A DNA stretch of 64,000 nucleotides from Cyclobacteriaceae bacterium (GTDB taxonomy: Bacteria > Bacteroidota > Bacteroidia > Cytophagales > Cyclobacteriaceae): NCBI GenBank assembly GCA_013141055.1, contig JABFRS010000001.1:868001-932000 (forward strand), written 5' to 3'. Positions within the stretch are counted from its first letter, which is position 1; each line of letters begins with the position of its first letter. A model generated the notes under the pieces. That model had not been told where the DNA came from, ran no database searches, and worked only from the letters and a program-made list of their open reading frames with translations. The position numbers were made by a program, and so were the translations under genes. This document shows positions 9,197 through 18,345 of the stretch, piece after piece.

Positions 9197-12100
9197 TTAT
9201 TTTGACACCGCCTTATTCTTTTTCACCAATAGCTTAGTGTTGTCGTCTGAGTGCCGGTCGATCAATTTGTGCATAGGATCGATACCTGCCCTGCCTGGTT
9301 TTTCCTTAACAATAATACTATAGGTATTTTCCTTTTGACTGATCTTGTGTTTTTTGAGATAGATCAGCTTGTCCTTACCCTTCTCATCTTTACCATAGAC
9401 GCCAATGTCGATCCAGTCATTGATTGGAATGTTGGTTTCCATACCTGTACTGTCAGCTCGCAACTTCTCGGAAGAAACTTTTAATGTCACTTCGAATTCA
9501 TCCTTACTTTTCTCTTCGAAAGAGGCTTCCGTGGTTTTGTTTTCAAACAACGTGATCGTCTCAAACATATCATGAATGATATACTGCAGACTGTCCGGCG
9601 TTACTTTCTTAATCTCTTTTAAAAGGTCAGCAGAGGTCGGATAAGGAGCATCTTTGAATTTCCATGTTGTCAGATATTTACGGAAAGCAGAGTTAACGCT
9701 GTCTTCTCCGATGTAATCTTGCAAGGCAAAAAACACTAATGATGCTTTGTTATAGTGGATGTAGCCTTGTCCTTCTACAAACTCCAGTGGCTGCTCTTTC
9801 TTCCTTTCAAACGCTCTTCCGCTCAAATACCGGTCAAGCTCATACTTGAGATAACGTTCAAGTATCTCCGGAGTGAACTCATGTTTCATCACCATCAAAG
9901 CAGAATACTGCGACATGCTTTCTGAAAGCATTGCATTACCCTTTACACCCGCTTCCATCGCCTGATGTCCCCACCACTGATGCGCTACTTCATGAGCCGT
10001 GACATAATATACATAGTCGATATCCTTGTCGACATCTTTGATCCTGGCAATAAATCCTATTCCCTCTGAAAATGGAATGGTGTTGGCAAATGACTGAGCG
10101 AAGCCTGCATATCTTGGGAATTCCATGATCCGCACCTGACGATACTGATATGGACCAAAGCTTTTAGAGTAATAGCTAAGAGCATCCTTCATTCCCTTCA
10201 TCATCTTATCCAGATTATATTCATGTCCGGGATGATAGTATATCTCCAGGTTGACATTGTTCCAAGCATCTTTCTTTACTGCGTACTTGGCAGAAACAAC
10301 GGAATAAAAATCCGCCATTGGCGCATCCATTTTATAGGAATAGTAATGCCTATCATTTTCTATCCATTCCTTCTGAAGATAGCCAGGAGCAATGGCAATC
10401 TGATCTTCCGCTGTTCCGATCACGATTTCAAAACGGATATGATCTGCATCATCCCCGAATAGACTTTGAGCAATTCCGCGTGGATCATTTCGCTCCAGCA
10501 TGCGCTCTTTTTCTTTCATCTTTCTCTTTTTACGCTCATTGTCATCTCCTATTTCGAAATTCTCATTGTATCCTAAAGTTGGAAAGTAAAGGTTATTGAA
10601 GAATGTGCCGTTGAATACAATGTTAGTGTTACTACCACCTTCCTGAAATCCTTTCGTATCAAAGGTCAGTTTAAAGCTCATCTTCAGGCTATCTCCGGGA
10701 GCAAGAGGTTGAGCCAATTCATAAATAAAGTATCTGAAGTCTCCTTCAGTCTCTGTTACCGTTGCTTCCCTGTCAAATTTCAAATAATCAGTATGGATCT
10801 GATCATCCGCGCTTTGCTGGATATGAATGTCTTTTATTGGTTGCTGGGTCTTGTTCTTGAGATAATAAAATCCTTCCGTTGTGAAATCACGGTCGTACGG
10901 ATAGATATCTACTTTTAGGTTGGATTCAACGATCCTCGGCTGTGGGAGAAACTCATATTTCTTTAGTTTCTCTTCGTATTGCTGCTGCCGATCTTCCCGA
11001 TCGTCGGACTTCACGAACTTGTTGACAACTGTCGTATTGTAGTAAATATAAAAACCTGAGAATAGAAATACTGCTACCATAGCAAATACAAATATTAACA
11101 TGGATCTGTTGAGGCGCAGTTTTCCGGTCTTCCAGCGCATCTTCATTGCTGCTTCTGATCCCCGAACGGAAAAGACTACCGCCACAGAGAATAAAATGAT
11201 CGCCAAAGCAAACCAGTAAATTTTAAACCACGAGAATGGAGTAACATAATGTCCATAGACATTCATATCGGAAAATGTACCAAGGCCTCCACTGGCAAAC
11301 TGCCATAAGCTATGCTCAAGTCCAAGCTGATCCAATGTTCCCCGAACGATGAAAAAGACAATGCACAGAGCAAAGCCTAAAAATTTATTGTTTACCAGGA
11401 CCTGAATAAAGAATGCCAGCATGGTATACAACGCCAGGAAGATCAATGTGCTGCTGTAGAGTGTCCCAAAATAAAGCGGCAATTCAAATTTGTAGTAACC
11501 GTATGAGATCTGAATTATGACTCCACAAACGATCAGCAGTAACAACATGATAAGATAGATGATCATGAGGCCAAAGAATTTTGAAAGCAAGCTTATGAAG
11601 CTTGGCATTGGCATGGTGTCAAGAATGAGATTAAAATTGACGGATCGCTCCTTCCATATCAACTCTCCTGAATAGAAAATAGAAATGATCAAAAAGAAAA
11701 GTGTAAAGCCGTTTATCAGATTAAGAACGGAATACGTGGTAGGGTAAGAATTCGTACCATAAAGCTGACCCATGTTCATGGCGTTCACAAAAAGAAGCAG
11801 CATTCCACAAATTAGAATTGCAAGAAAGGGAACTTCCTTGATCACCATTTTGAAGTAAAAGAAAGAGAGACGGATCAACTGCTTGATGTGAGAGCCTGTA
11901 TTCACGACCTGTCGAACTACGGGAATGATCACTAATTCAGGCTTCACAACCTTTGCTGCTTTTCTTACAACAGCTTTCGTCTTGAAGATTGAGTTTCGTA
12001 CTACATTAAAAGAGAAGCCGTAATAAGTCCCAATCAGAGCAAGGACACCTACGCCCATCCATATCAATCGATTATATAGCATCACTCCTTCAAAAGGAAC

Positions 12101-12817
12101 GAGCATTGTATTCTTCTCTGCTGGGGTCCAATAGCGTGTTACAAAATCAAATGTTTCCGATGCAAAAGGATCCAATAATGCCGCTGTCTCCTTGGAATCA
12201 AGATCGCTTAACAGACTTCCCGCCATACTGTATAATATGAGCAGAATGATACCCTGTGTATAGATCACAATTGACTTTCTTCCCAATGCTCCGCTCATAA
12301 AGAAGAGACTTCCCGTAATAAAGAGATTACTGCAGGTGTAAAAAAGAAATGGCTGTAGATATGACCATGCATTAAATGGAAGAAGTTCTTTTGTTTTCCA
12401 GTCTACTTCCCATGGCACATACTTGCCAACTGCAAAACCTGACATGAACCCAAGCCAGATAGCAGAGTAGACAAGAATAAGAACGATAAATGATCCGCCA
12501 AATCTCCCGAGAAGATAATCGATCTTCTTCATCGGTGTACTGAAAAGGATGGCTTCTGTATTATGATCAAAATCACGAACAATGGCCACACCCATAATTG
12601 CGGATGTAATCATCGTTACTGCAAACGACATGATTGCTGTCATCTGAGCTATCACGAAAGGAGCATTTGGTTTGATCTGACCAACAGCCCCGCCAATGCT
12701 AACTAAAGGACTTGCTATTGAAAAAAAGCACAGCAAAAAGATGATCCCAAAGTAGATATAGTTTGCAGCGCGAGCCTTACGATAGCTCAACTCAAAACGA
12801 AAAATTTCTTTAAGCAT
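9197..12817 (-). CDS. ABC-2 type permease fused to an M1-family metallopeptidase domain
   Basis: A 1206-residue protein. The start at 12817 (MLKEIFRFELSYRKARA) is chosen because it lies 10 bases past the ATPase gene; the frame is open further upstream but overlaps that gene. About the first 600 residues carry roughly twelve membrane segments in two ABC-2-like halves, ending near 'MLIFVFAMVAVFLFSGFYIY'. The rest is an M1 aminopeptidase-type region, with zinc motif HEVAHQWW (His942) and a following Glu in 'LSESMSQY'. The peptidase part should face the periplasm. This fusion is known in Bacteroidota, but its substrate is not. Its ATPase is the preceding gene. Confidence 0.88.
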   Translation of the reverse strand: MLKEIFRFELSYRKARAANYIYFGIIFLLCFFSIASPLVSIGGAVGQIKPNAPFVIAQMTAIMSFAVTMITSAIMGVAIVRDFDHNTEAILFSTPMKKIDYLLGRFGGSFIVLILVYSAIWLGFMSGFAVGKYVPWEVDWKTKELLPFNAWSYLQPFLFYTCSNLFITGSLFFMSGALGRKSIVIYTQGIILLILYSMAGSLLSDLDSKETAALLDPFASETFDFVTRYWTPAEKNTMLVPFEGVMLYNRLIWMGVGVLALIGTYYGFSFNVVRNSIFKTKAVVRKAAKVVKPELVIIPVVRQVVNTGSHIKQLIRLSFFYFKMVIKEVPFLAILICGMLLLFVNAMNMGQLYGTNSYPTTYSVLNLINGFTLFFLIISIFYSGELIWKERSVNFNLILDTMPMPSFISLLSKFFGLMIIYLIMLLLLIVCGVIIQISYGYYKFELPLYFGTLYSSTLIFLALYTMLAFFIQVLVNNKFLGFALCIVFFIVRGTLDQLGLEHSLWQFASGGLGTFSDMNVYGHYVTPFSWFKIYWFALAIILFSVAVVFSVRGSEAAMKMRWKTGKLRLNRSMLIFVFAMVAVFLFSGFYIYYNTTVVNKFVKSDDREDRQQQYEEKLKKYEFLPQPRIVESNLKVDIYPYDRDFTTEGFYYLKNKTQQPIKDIHIQQSADDQIHTDYLKFDREATVTETEGDFRYFIYELAQPLAPGDSLKMSFKLTFDTKGFQEGGSNTNIVFNGTFFNNLYFPTLGYNENFEIGDDNERKKRKMKEKERMLERNDPRGIAQSLFGDDADHIRFEIVIGTAEDQIAIAPGYLQKEWIENDRHYYSYKMDAPMADFYSVVSAKYAVKKDAWNNVNLEIYYHPGHEYNLDKMMKGMKDALSYYSKSFGPYQYRQVRIMEFPRYAGFAQSFANTIPFSEGIGFIARIKDVDKDIDYVYYVTAHEVAHQWWGHQAMEAGVKGNAMLSESMSQYSALMVMKHEFTPEILERYLKYELDRYLSGRAFERKKEQPLEFVEGQGYIHYNKASLVFFALQDYIGEDSVNSAFRKYLTTWKFKDAPYPTSADLLKEIKKVTPDSLQYIIHDMFETITLFENKTTEASFEEKSKDEFEVTLKVSSEKLRADSTGMETNIPINDWIDIGVYGKDEKGKDKLIYLKKHKISQKENTYSIIVKEKPGRAGIDPMHKLIDRHSDDNTKLLVKKNKAVSK

Positions 12818-12827
12818 GGGATTGATA

Positions 12828-13727
12828 TTAGATAGCTTTAACTTCCTCAGAACTTGCCACATTGGATTTAAAGATGTTCGTAAAGTAAACATCTTCAAGA
12901 TCCGCAGGCACCGCTTTGAATCCTTCCGGCTGACTGTCGCTTAGAACATTGATCTCAGGCATCCCCGATATCAGTCTTTCAGAAATGATCTTGTAATTCT
13001 TGCGATATCCTTCCAGCTCAATCTTGGCAATACGCTTGCTCCATACTTTTCCCTGAACTTCAGCAATAGCATCCATTGGACTTCCTTTATAAAGCACCTC
13101 ACCTTTATTAATAATGGCCATATCGGTGCACAGCTCTTTTACATCCTCGACAATATGAGTGGAGAGAATGACGATTGTATTTTCTCCCAGCTCGGAAAGA
13201 AGATTCAAAAAGCGATTTCTTTCAGCAGGATCAAGGCCTGCTGTTGGTTCATCAACAATGATCAGCTTTGGGCTTGCCAGCAATGCCTGGGCAATTCCAA
13301 AACGTTGTTTCATCCCACCGGAATAACCTCCAAGATTTTTTTCCCGCGCTGCCCATAGATTCGTTTTATGCAGCAACGCCTCCACAACAGATTTTCTTTC
13401 CTTCTTATCGGCAATTCCTTTCAATACCGCTAGATGATCCAGCAAGGTCAAAGCATCTACTTTTGGATATACTCCAAATTCCTGGGGAAGGTAGCCAAGC
13501 GTCTTTCTAACAGCTTCCTTCTGGGTAAGTACATTAATATCACCTAACATGATGGAGCCGCTATCAGCTTCCTGAAGAGTGGCGATTGTACGCATCAGGG
13601 AAGATTTTCCTGCACCATTGGGACCCAGAAGGCCGAACATCCCCTGATTAATCGTGAGACTTACATTTTTCAATGCCTGAACTCCATTGGAATAGGTCTT
13701 GGTTAAATTTTCTATAACAAGCTGCAT
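12828..13727 (-). CDS. ABC transporter ATP-binding protein
   Basis: A 299-residue ATPase of the ABC-2 exporter class. Walker A is LLGPNGAGKSSLM, the signature is GGYSGGMKQRFGIAQALL, Walker B is LIIVDEPTAGLDP and the switch is STHIVEDV. About 80 extra C-terminal residues follow the ATPase core, as in other drug or Nod-factor type exporters. It is directly upstream of the permease/M1-peptidase fusion (10-base gap) and is almost certainly its energy subunit. Confidence 0.92.
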   Translation of the reverse strand: MQLVIENLTKTYSNGVQALKNVSLTINQGMFGLLGPNGAGKSSLMRTIATLQEADSGSIMLGDINVLTQKEAVRKTLGYLPQEFGVYPKVDALTLLDHLAVLKGIADKKERKSVVEALLHKTNLWAAREKNLGGYSGGMKQRFGIAQALLASPKLIIVDEPTAGLDPAERNRFLNLLSELGENTIVILSTHIVEDVKELCTDMAIINKGEVLYKGSPMDAIAEVQGKVWSKRIAKIELEGYRKNYKIISERLISGMPEINVLSDSQPEGFKAVPADLEDVYFTNIFKSNVASSEEVKAI

Positions 13728-13866
13728 GTTGGTGTGGGTAAGGGATTAGCAAAGCGATTATAGTAAAAATAATCTGATATGAGATGATTTGAGAATGAAT
13801 ACATCCAGTAGAATTGAAGATTTAATCAATTCCCAGATACACTGGCAAGAAAATCAGAAGGAGAAA

Positions 13867-14718
13867 TTAATTGTCGACTTCGAAGCAGTATTCCGTAAGG
13901 TAGCCGGAAGCTTCATCCATCCCCAGATAGAATGCACGGTTCAGGCATCTGCAGCCCTCATCTTTTTTGTCGAGTTCCACGAGAGCAATGCCTTTATAAA
14001 AAAGGGCTTCCTTACTTTGAGAATCAAGGCGAAGGTTAAGACTTGCGTATTCAAGGGCCAGCTTAAAGTTTCCTTCTTCCAATGCCATCGAGGAAGCATA
14101 TAGGTAAGAGGGTGCATACGTTGCATCCAGTTCAATGGCCTTATTAAAACTAACAAAGGCACTATCGTGCTGATCGAGATTGTAATAGCTCATACCAAGA
14201 TACGTTTCAATTTCAGAATCATCCTGAAGTTGTCTCGCCAATAGCATATCGGCTTTGGTCTTTACATAATTATCTTTCTGCAGATAAAGAAGGCCACGCC
14301 ATTTTAAAAGTTCAGCATCCGGAGGCTGAAGTTCCATGGCGGCTTCCAGGCTTTCAAGTTGTTTCTCATCGTCTCCCAACTCGCGATAGAGGAATGATTT
14401 TAAGATTTTTGCCTGTGGCACATTCGGAAACTGAGGCTCGAACGTTTCAACATCTTTTAAAGCGTTCTTATAATCCCCAATACTGTAGTAACAGATTGCC
14501 CGTTTGTAAACGGTTCTGTAGCTATCCTTATCTTTTGTTTGATTGAGCTCGATCGCCCTGGTGTAGGAACGGATCGCATCTTTGAATTCCTGTCTTTTAT
14601 AAAGGGTGTCACCCTGAATTTCTGCTTGTTTCCACTTGGGTACTTGCGAGAATGCTGTTACAGCAAAACCCGAAAGTACCCAGGTAAGAAAAAATATAAC
14701 AAGCCCTTTATGTTCCAT
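13867..14718 (-). CDS. Secreted TPR-repeat protein
   Basis: A 283-residue protein with a signal peptide (hydrophobic segment about residues 6-24, ending Ala-Phe-Ser-Gln). TPR motifs run through most of its length, for example 'KDAIRSYTRAIELNQ', 'GDYKNALKDVETFEPQFPN', 'DSAFVSFNKAIELDATYAPS' and 'GNFKLALEYASLNLRLD'. A Cys-containing end 'DEGCRCLNRAFYLGMDEA' resembles Sel1/TPR end caps. TPRs mediate protein contacts; the partner is unknown. It lies 23 bases downstream of typA on the same strand, so it may be read through from it. Confidence 0.8.
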   Translation of the reverse strand: MEHKGLVIFFLTWVLSGFAVTAFSQVPKWKQAEIQGDTLYKRQEFKDAIRSYTRAIELNQTKDKDSYRTVYKRAICYYSIGDYKNALKDVETFEPQFPNVPQAKILKSFLYRELGDDEKQLESLEAAMELQPPDAELLKWRGLLYLQKDNYVKTKADMLLARQLQDDSEIETYLGMSYYNLDQHDSAFVSFNKAIELDATYAPSYLYASSMALEEGNFKLALEYASLNLRLDSQSKEALFYKGIALVELDKKDEGCRCLNRAFYLGMDEASGYLTEYCFEVDN

Positions 14719-14741
14719 AGAAGGAACAAATATAAAACTTC

Positions 14742-16565
14742 TTAGTTAGTAGCTACTGCCTTGCTTCTGTCACGTTTACGCTCATTTTCGTCAAGGAAAA
14801 TTTTGCGGATACGGATTGATTTAGGCGTTACTTCAACATATTCATCTGACTGGATATACTCCAATGCTTCTTCCAATGAGTGTCTAACAGGAGGTCTGAT
14901 GCTCATCTTTTCATCTGAACCAGAAGCCCGCATGTTCGTTAGTTTTTTAGTCTTGGTAACATTTATTACAAGATCACCACCACGGCTGTGCTCACCGATT
15001 ACCTGACCTTCATAGATCGGATCAGAAGGATCAATAAAGAACTTTCCACGATCCTGAAGATTGTGCAAGCTGTAAGGAATTGCTTCACCCTGCTCCATGC
15101 TGATCAATGAACCGTTAATACGGCCAGGGATCTCACCACGGTAAGGGGCGTATTCTTTAAAGCGGTGAGTTACTACTGCTTCACCAGCTGTTACGTTCAA
15201 TAAATAATTTCTCAATCCTATGATACCGCGTGATGGCATTGCGAATTTCAAGATCATACGATCTGCCTTTGGTTCCATGTTAGTCATTTCACCTTTACGC
15301 ATAGAAACAGTTTCAATTGCTTTACCCGCATCAGATTCCGGCAAGTCAATTGTCAATTCTTCCATCGGCTCACAACGAACGCCATCGATGGTTTTGAAAA
15401 TCACCTGCGGCTGACCGATCTGCAATTCGTATCCTTCACGACGCATAGTTTCAATCAATACTGACAAGTGAAGTACTCCTCTTCCGAATACAAGCGTGCT
15501 ATCAGCAGAACCGGTATCCATAGTACGAAGTGCAAGATTTTTTTCAAGCTCAAGATTTAAACGATCCTTAATGTGACGGGACGTTACATATTTACCTTCC
15601 TTACCATAGAATGGTGAGTTATTAATGGTAAAAAGCATACTCATGGTTGGCTCATCGATTGCGATAGATTCCATCGCTTCCTGAACCAATGGATCAGAAA
15701 CAGTATCTCCGATCTCAAAACCTTCAAGACCTACCAGGGCGCAGATCTCTCCTGCCCCAACTTCATCAGCCTTTTGCTTATCGAAACCTTCGAAAACATA
15801 AAGCTCCTTGATCTTGCTCTTCAGGATAGGCCCACCATCACGTTTCATTAATACAATGTTCTGACCTGGCTTAACTGAACCACGGTGAACACGACCGATC
15901 GCTACACGACCGATGTAAGAAGAATACTCAAGTGAGGTGATCAACATCTGCGTCGGACCTTGTTCGGTCTTAGGCGCAGGAATATATTTAATGATACCAT
16001 CCAGCAAAGGAGTAATATCAGTTGTAGGTTGTTTCCAGTCCGTGCTCATCCAACCGTTCTTTGCAGAACCGTAGAATGTTGGGAAGTCAAGCTGCTCTTC
16101 AGTCGCATCAAGAGAATACATCAGGTCGAAAACCTGCTCATGCACCTCATCGGGCGTACAGTTCTTTTTGTCAACTTTATTAACAACCACGATAGGCTTA
16201 AGACCCATCTGCAATGCTTTTTGCAAAACGAAACGTGTTTGTGGCATAGCACCTTCGAATGCATCTACTAATAGAAGACATCCATCGGCCATGTTCAACA
16301 CGCGTTCAACTTCACCACCAAAGTCACTGTGACCAGGAGTATCAATGATATTGATCTTATATTCGTTGTAACGCACAGCCACGTTCTTGGCAAGGATGGT
16401 AATTCCACGCTCACGCTCAAGTGGATTGCTATCCATGATAAGCTCACCTGGCTTTTCGTGGTCTTTGAATAAATGTCCCGCGTGCAAAAGTTTATCCACC
16501 AAAGTGGTCTTGCCGTGATCGACGTGTGCGATAATTGCGATGTTTCTGATCTTACTAACCTCCAT
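14742..16565 (-). CDS. typA: Ribosome-associated translational GTPase TypA/BipA
   Basis: A 607-residue GTPase of the elongation-factor family that acts on the ribosome in stress and large-subunit assembly. G1 is AHVDHGKTTL, the switch region RERGITI, G3 DTPGHSDFGGEV and G4 NKVDKK. The EF-G-like domains III and V and the TypA-specific C-terminal domain ('RPPVRHSLEEALEYIQSDEY') follow, at the usual length. A TATCTTTG -7 box is found 38 bases upstream of the start. Confidence 0.96.
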   Translation of the reverse strand: MEVSKIRNIAIIAHVDHGKTTLVDKLLHAGHLFKDHEKPGELIMDSNPLERERGITILAKNVAVRYNEYKINIIDTPGHSDFGGEVERVLNMADGCLLLVDAFEGAMPQTRFVLQKALQMGLKPIVVVNKVDKKNCTPDEVHEQVFDLMYSLDATEEQLDFPTFYGSAKNGWMSTDWKQPTTDITPLLDGIIKYIPAPKTEQGPTQMLITSLEYSSYIGRVAIGRVHRGSVKPGQNIVLMKRDGGPILKSKIKELYVFEGFDKQKADEVGAGEICALVGLEGFEIGDTVSDPLVQEAMESIAIDEPTMSMLFTINNSPFYGKEGKYVTSRHIKDRLNLELEKNLALRTMDTGSADSTLVFGRGVLHLSVLIETMRREGYELQIGQPQVIFKTIDGVRCEPMEELTIDLPESDAGKAIETVSMRKGEMTNMEPKADRMILKFAMPSRGIIGLRNYLLNVTAGEAVVTHRFKEYAPYRGEIPGRINGSLISMEQGEAIPYSLHNLQDRGKFFIDPSDPIYEGQVIGEHSRGGDLVINVTKTKKLTNMRASGSDEKMSIRPPVRHSLEEALEYIQSDEYVEVTPKSIRIRKIFLDENERKRDRSKAVATN

Positions 16566-16602
16566 AAAATGCTTAAATCCCCTGATTTATTGAAATGAGC
16601 CG

Positions 16603-16610
16603 CAAAGATA
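16603..16610 (-). promoter_or_regulatory. Candidate -7 box for typA
   Basis: On the minus strand this reads TATCTTTG followed by C, matching the Bacteroidota -7 consensus TAnnTTTG exactly, 38 bases before the typA start. A clear TTTG -33 box at the expected distance is not seen. Confidence 0.45.
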
Positions 16611-16802
16611 CGAAAAATGGGGGTGAAATGGGAATTGGATTTGAAAAATTAAGACTGCGATAATAAGAGAGAATTCCCTTCTTATAAACTGAAAGAATGA
16701 AGCAATTATTGAAAGAGAAGTAAGACTCATTCCCAAATCCAGCCCTTCCTGATATCATCTAATTTTCAAATCATTGATCTCTCAAATCAACAAATCATTC
16801 CG

Positions 16803-16810
16803 TAACTTTG
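16803..16810 (+). promoter_or_regulatory. Candidate -7 box for the hydroxylase gene
   Basis: TAACTTTG matches TAnnTTTG exactly and ends 23 bases before the ATG at 16834. An ATTGA about 25 bases upstream is a poor -33 candidate, so only the -7 element is well supported. Confidence 0.42.
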
Positions 16811-16833
16811 CAGTTCGAATCCTCTAAAATTCA

Positions 16834-17469
16834 ATGAAAACGACGTTTGTCTCCAACTCCACAGAATCAACCCGTATGTTCAAAGCGGACTGGATGGAAG
16901 CGCTGTCAAAAGTGCATTGGTCAGTGCCGCTCTGGGTATTCGTTCCGGTTGTGACATATTTTGGCTGGAAATCAACAACCGTTCAACCAACACTTCTGTC
17001 TTATATCATCAGTATCACCGCAGGACTTTTAATATGGTCTGGCACTGAATATATACTTCATCGATTCGTTTTCCATTTTGTGCCAGATTCAAAGTGGGGA
17101 TTAAGACTTCATTTTATATTTCACGGTGTTCACCATGATTATCCAAATGACGCAAACCGTTTAGTACTACCACCATCCGTGAGCATTCCATTAGCCACTG
17201 GTTTTTACTTTCTCTTTGCATGGCTGATCCCTGTTGAATATCTCTACAGCTTCTTTGCCGCCTTCATTGTGGGATACCTCTGCTATGACATCTCTCATTA
17301 TGCACTTCATCACGCCAACTTCAAAAGCGGACTTTGGAAAAAGATGAAGCAGCACCACATGACTCACCATTATCAGGATCCTTCCAGAGGATATGGAGTG
17401 ACAACCAAGTTGTGGGATTTAATGCTATTCTCGGATTTCAGAAAGAGAAGAGAAGAAGCAGAGAACTAA
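16834..17469 (+). CDS. Fatty acid hydroxylase / sterol desaturase superfamily protein
   Basis: A 211-residue membrane di-iron enzyme. The histidine clusters that bind iron are all visible: HRFVFH, HFIFHGVHHDYP, HYALHH and HHMTHH. Four hydrophobic segments fit a short integral-membrane enzyme. The spacing resembles fatty acid 2-hydroxylase (FA2H/Scs7-like), which would hydroxylate an acyl chain, perhaps of sphingolipids or sulfonolipids known from Bacteroidota; the substrate is inference. It is transcribed alone, between typA (divergent) and the ThuA gene (convergent). Confidence 0.88.
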   Translation: MKTTFVSNSTESTRMFKADWMEALSKVHWSVPLWVFVPVVTYFGWKSTTVQPTLLSYIISITAGLLIWSGTEYILHRFVFHFVPDSKWGLRLHFIFHGVHHDYPNDANRLVLPPSVSIPLATGFYFLFAWLIPVEYLYSFFAAFIVGYLCYDISHYALHHANFKSGLWKKMKQHHMTHHYQDPSRGYGVTTKLWDLMLFSDFRKRREEAEN

Positions 17470-17485
17470 TGCTGTAACAATTTTC

Positions 17486-18334
17486 TTAGTAGGCCGGGTT
17501 AACTAACTTTTCCGTCGATTCGTATTTACTGGCACTTGCCCATTTAATTCCTCTCTTCATCATTTCCATTGCATCAGATACACTGGTAACATGATCGAGG
17601 TTGTGACCAAGAGAATTGTAAAATACCCTTCCTTTTCCATACATCTTTTTCCAGGCGACGGGCATGACCGTTCCATTAATAAATGAATAGTCAGGTTGCC
17701 ACGCGCTGTTCTCATCATTCTTAACAGCTCCTGTGAATTTCGTAGTGGCCAATACCTTAACATTAGGATCGATGTGCATATAATATTGCTCACTCTTCAT
17801 TTTAAAATCCTTAAGTCCCTTCGTCACATCATCTGAGTGATTGACAATCTTAACATCATAATCTATAACTCCTCCCGGGTGTGCGACCCACTGTCCTCCC
17901 ACCATAAACTGATAGTCGGGATTATCCCGGAATGAATCTCCCATACCTCCGTGCCAGCCTGCCATGGCTGTACCGTTTCTTCCTATAGCGCGTAACAATC
18001 CGGCCTCCTGCTCTTTACTGATTTTAGACATCGTAAAAATCTGTATTACCAGATCAATTCTATCCATCAGTATTTGATCGGAATATGGATCAAGTGTGGT
18101 GAATACCTGAACCTCAGCACCTTCATCCTTCAACCATGAAATAAAATAGTTTGCGAATTTCTCAGGTTCATGTCCATCCCAGCCGCCGTATGTGAAGAGA
18201 ATATTTCTTCCCTTTAATGATGGAAGGGGCAAGGAATTAAAAGAATCATTGTGAGCAAGGGTTGTTAATGGCAAAACAGCAGCAACAGTTCCTAGTGCTA
18301 AAGATGTTGAAAGAAATTCTCTGCGATTACTCAT
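17486..18334 (-). CDS. ThuA domain protein with Tat-type signal
   Basis: A 282-residue secreted protein. The start has a twin-arginine motif (NRREFLSTSLALG) and a hydrophobic stretch, so export by Tat is likely. The rest is a ThuA-like (trehalose-utilisation, glutamine-amidotransferase-like) fold: 'ILFTYGGWDGHEP', 'GWHGGMGDSFRDNPDYQFMV', 'GGQWVAHPGG' and 'VFYNSLGHNLDHV'. ThuA proteins are linked to sugar metabolism, often ketoglucoside pathways, but their biochemistry is unclear. It is 11 bases downstream of the beta-lactamase-like gene. Confidence 0.87.
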   Translation of the reverse strand: MSNRREFLSTSLALGTVAAVLPLTTLAHNDSFNSLPLPSLKGRNILFTYGGWDGHEPEKFANYFISWLKDEGAEVQVFTTLDPYSDQILMDRIDLVIQIFTMSKISKEQEAGLLRAIGRNGTAMAGWHGGMGDSFRDNPDYQFMVGGQWVAHPGGVIDYDVKIVNHSDDVTKGLKDFKMKSEQYYMHIDPNVKVLATTKFTGAVKNDENSAWQPDYSFINGTVMPVAWKKMYGKGRVFYNSLGHNLDHVTSVSDAMEMMKRGIKWASASKYESTEKLVNPAY

Positions 18335-18345
18335 AGTATTTAAAA

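Noticed and set aside
16573-16758. 61-codon open frame on the minus strand before typA
   Set aside because: It covers the region with the typA -7 box, has no ribosome-binding site and no protein-like pattern. It is probably chance in an AT-rich leader.
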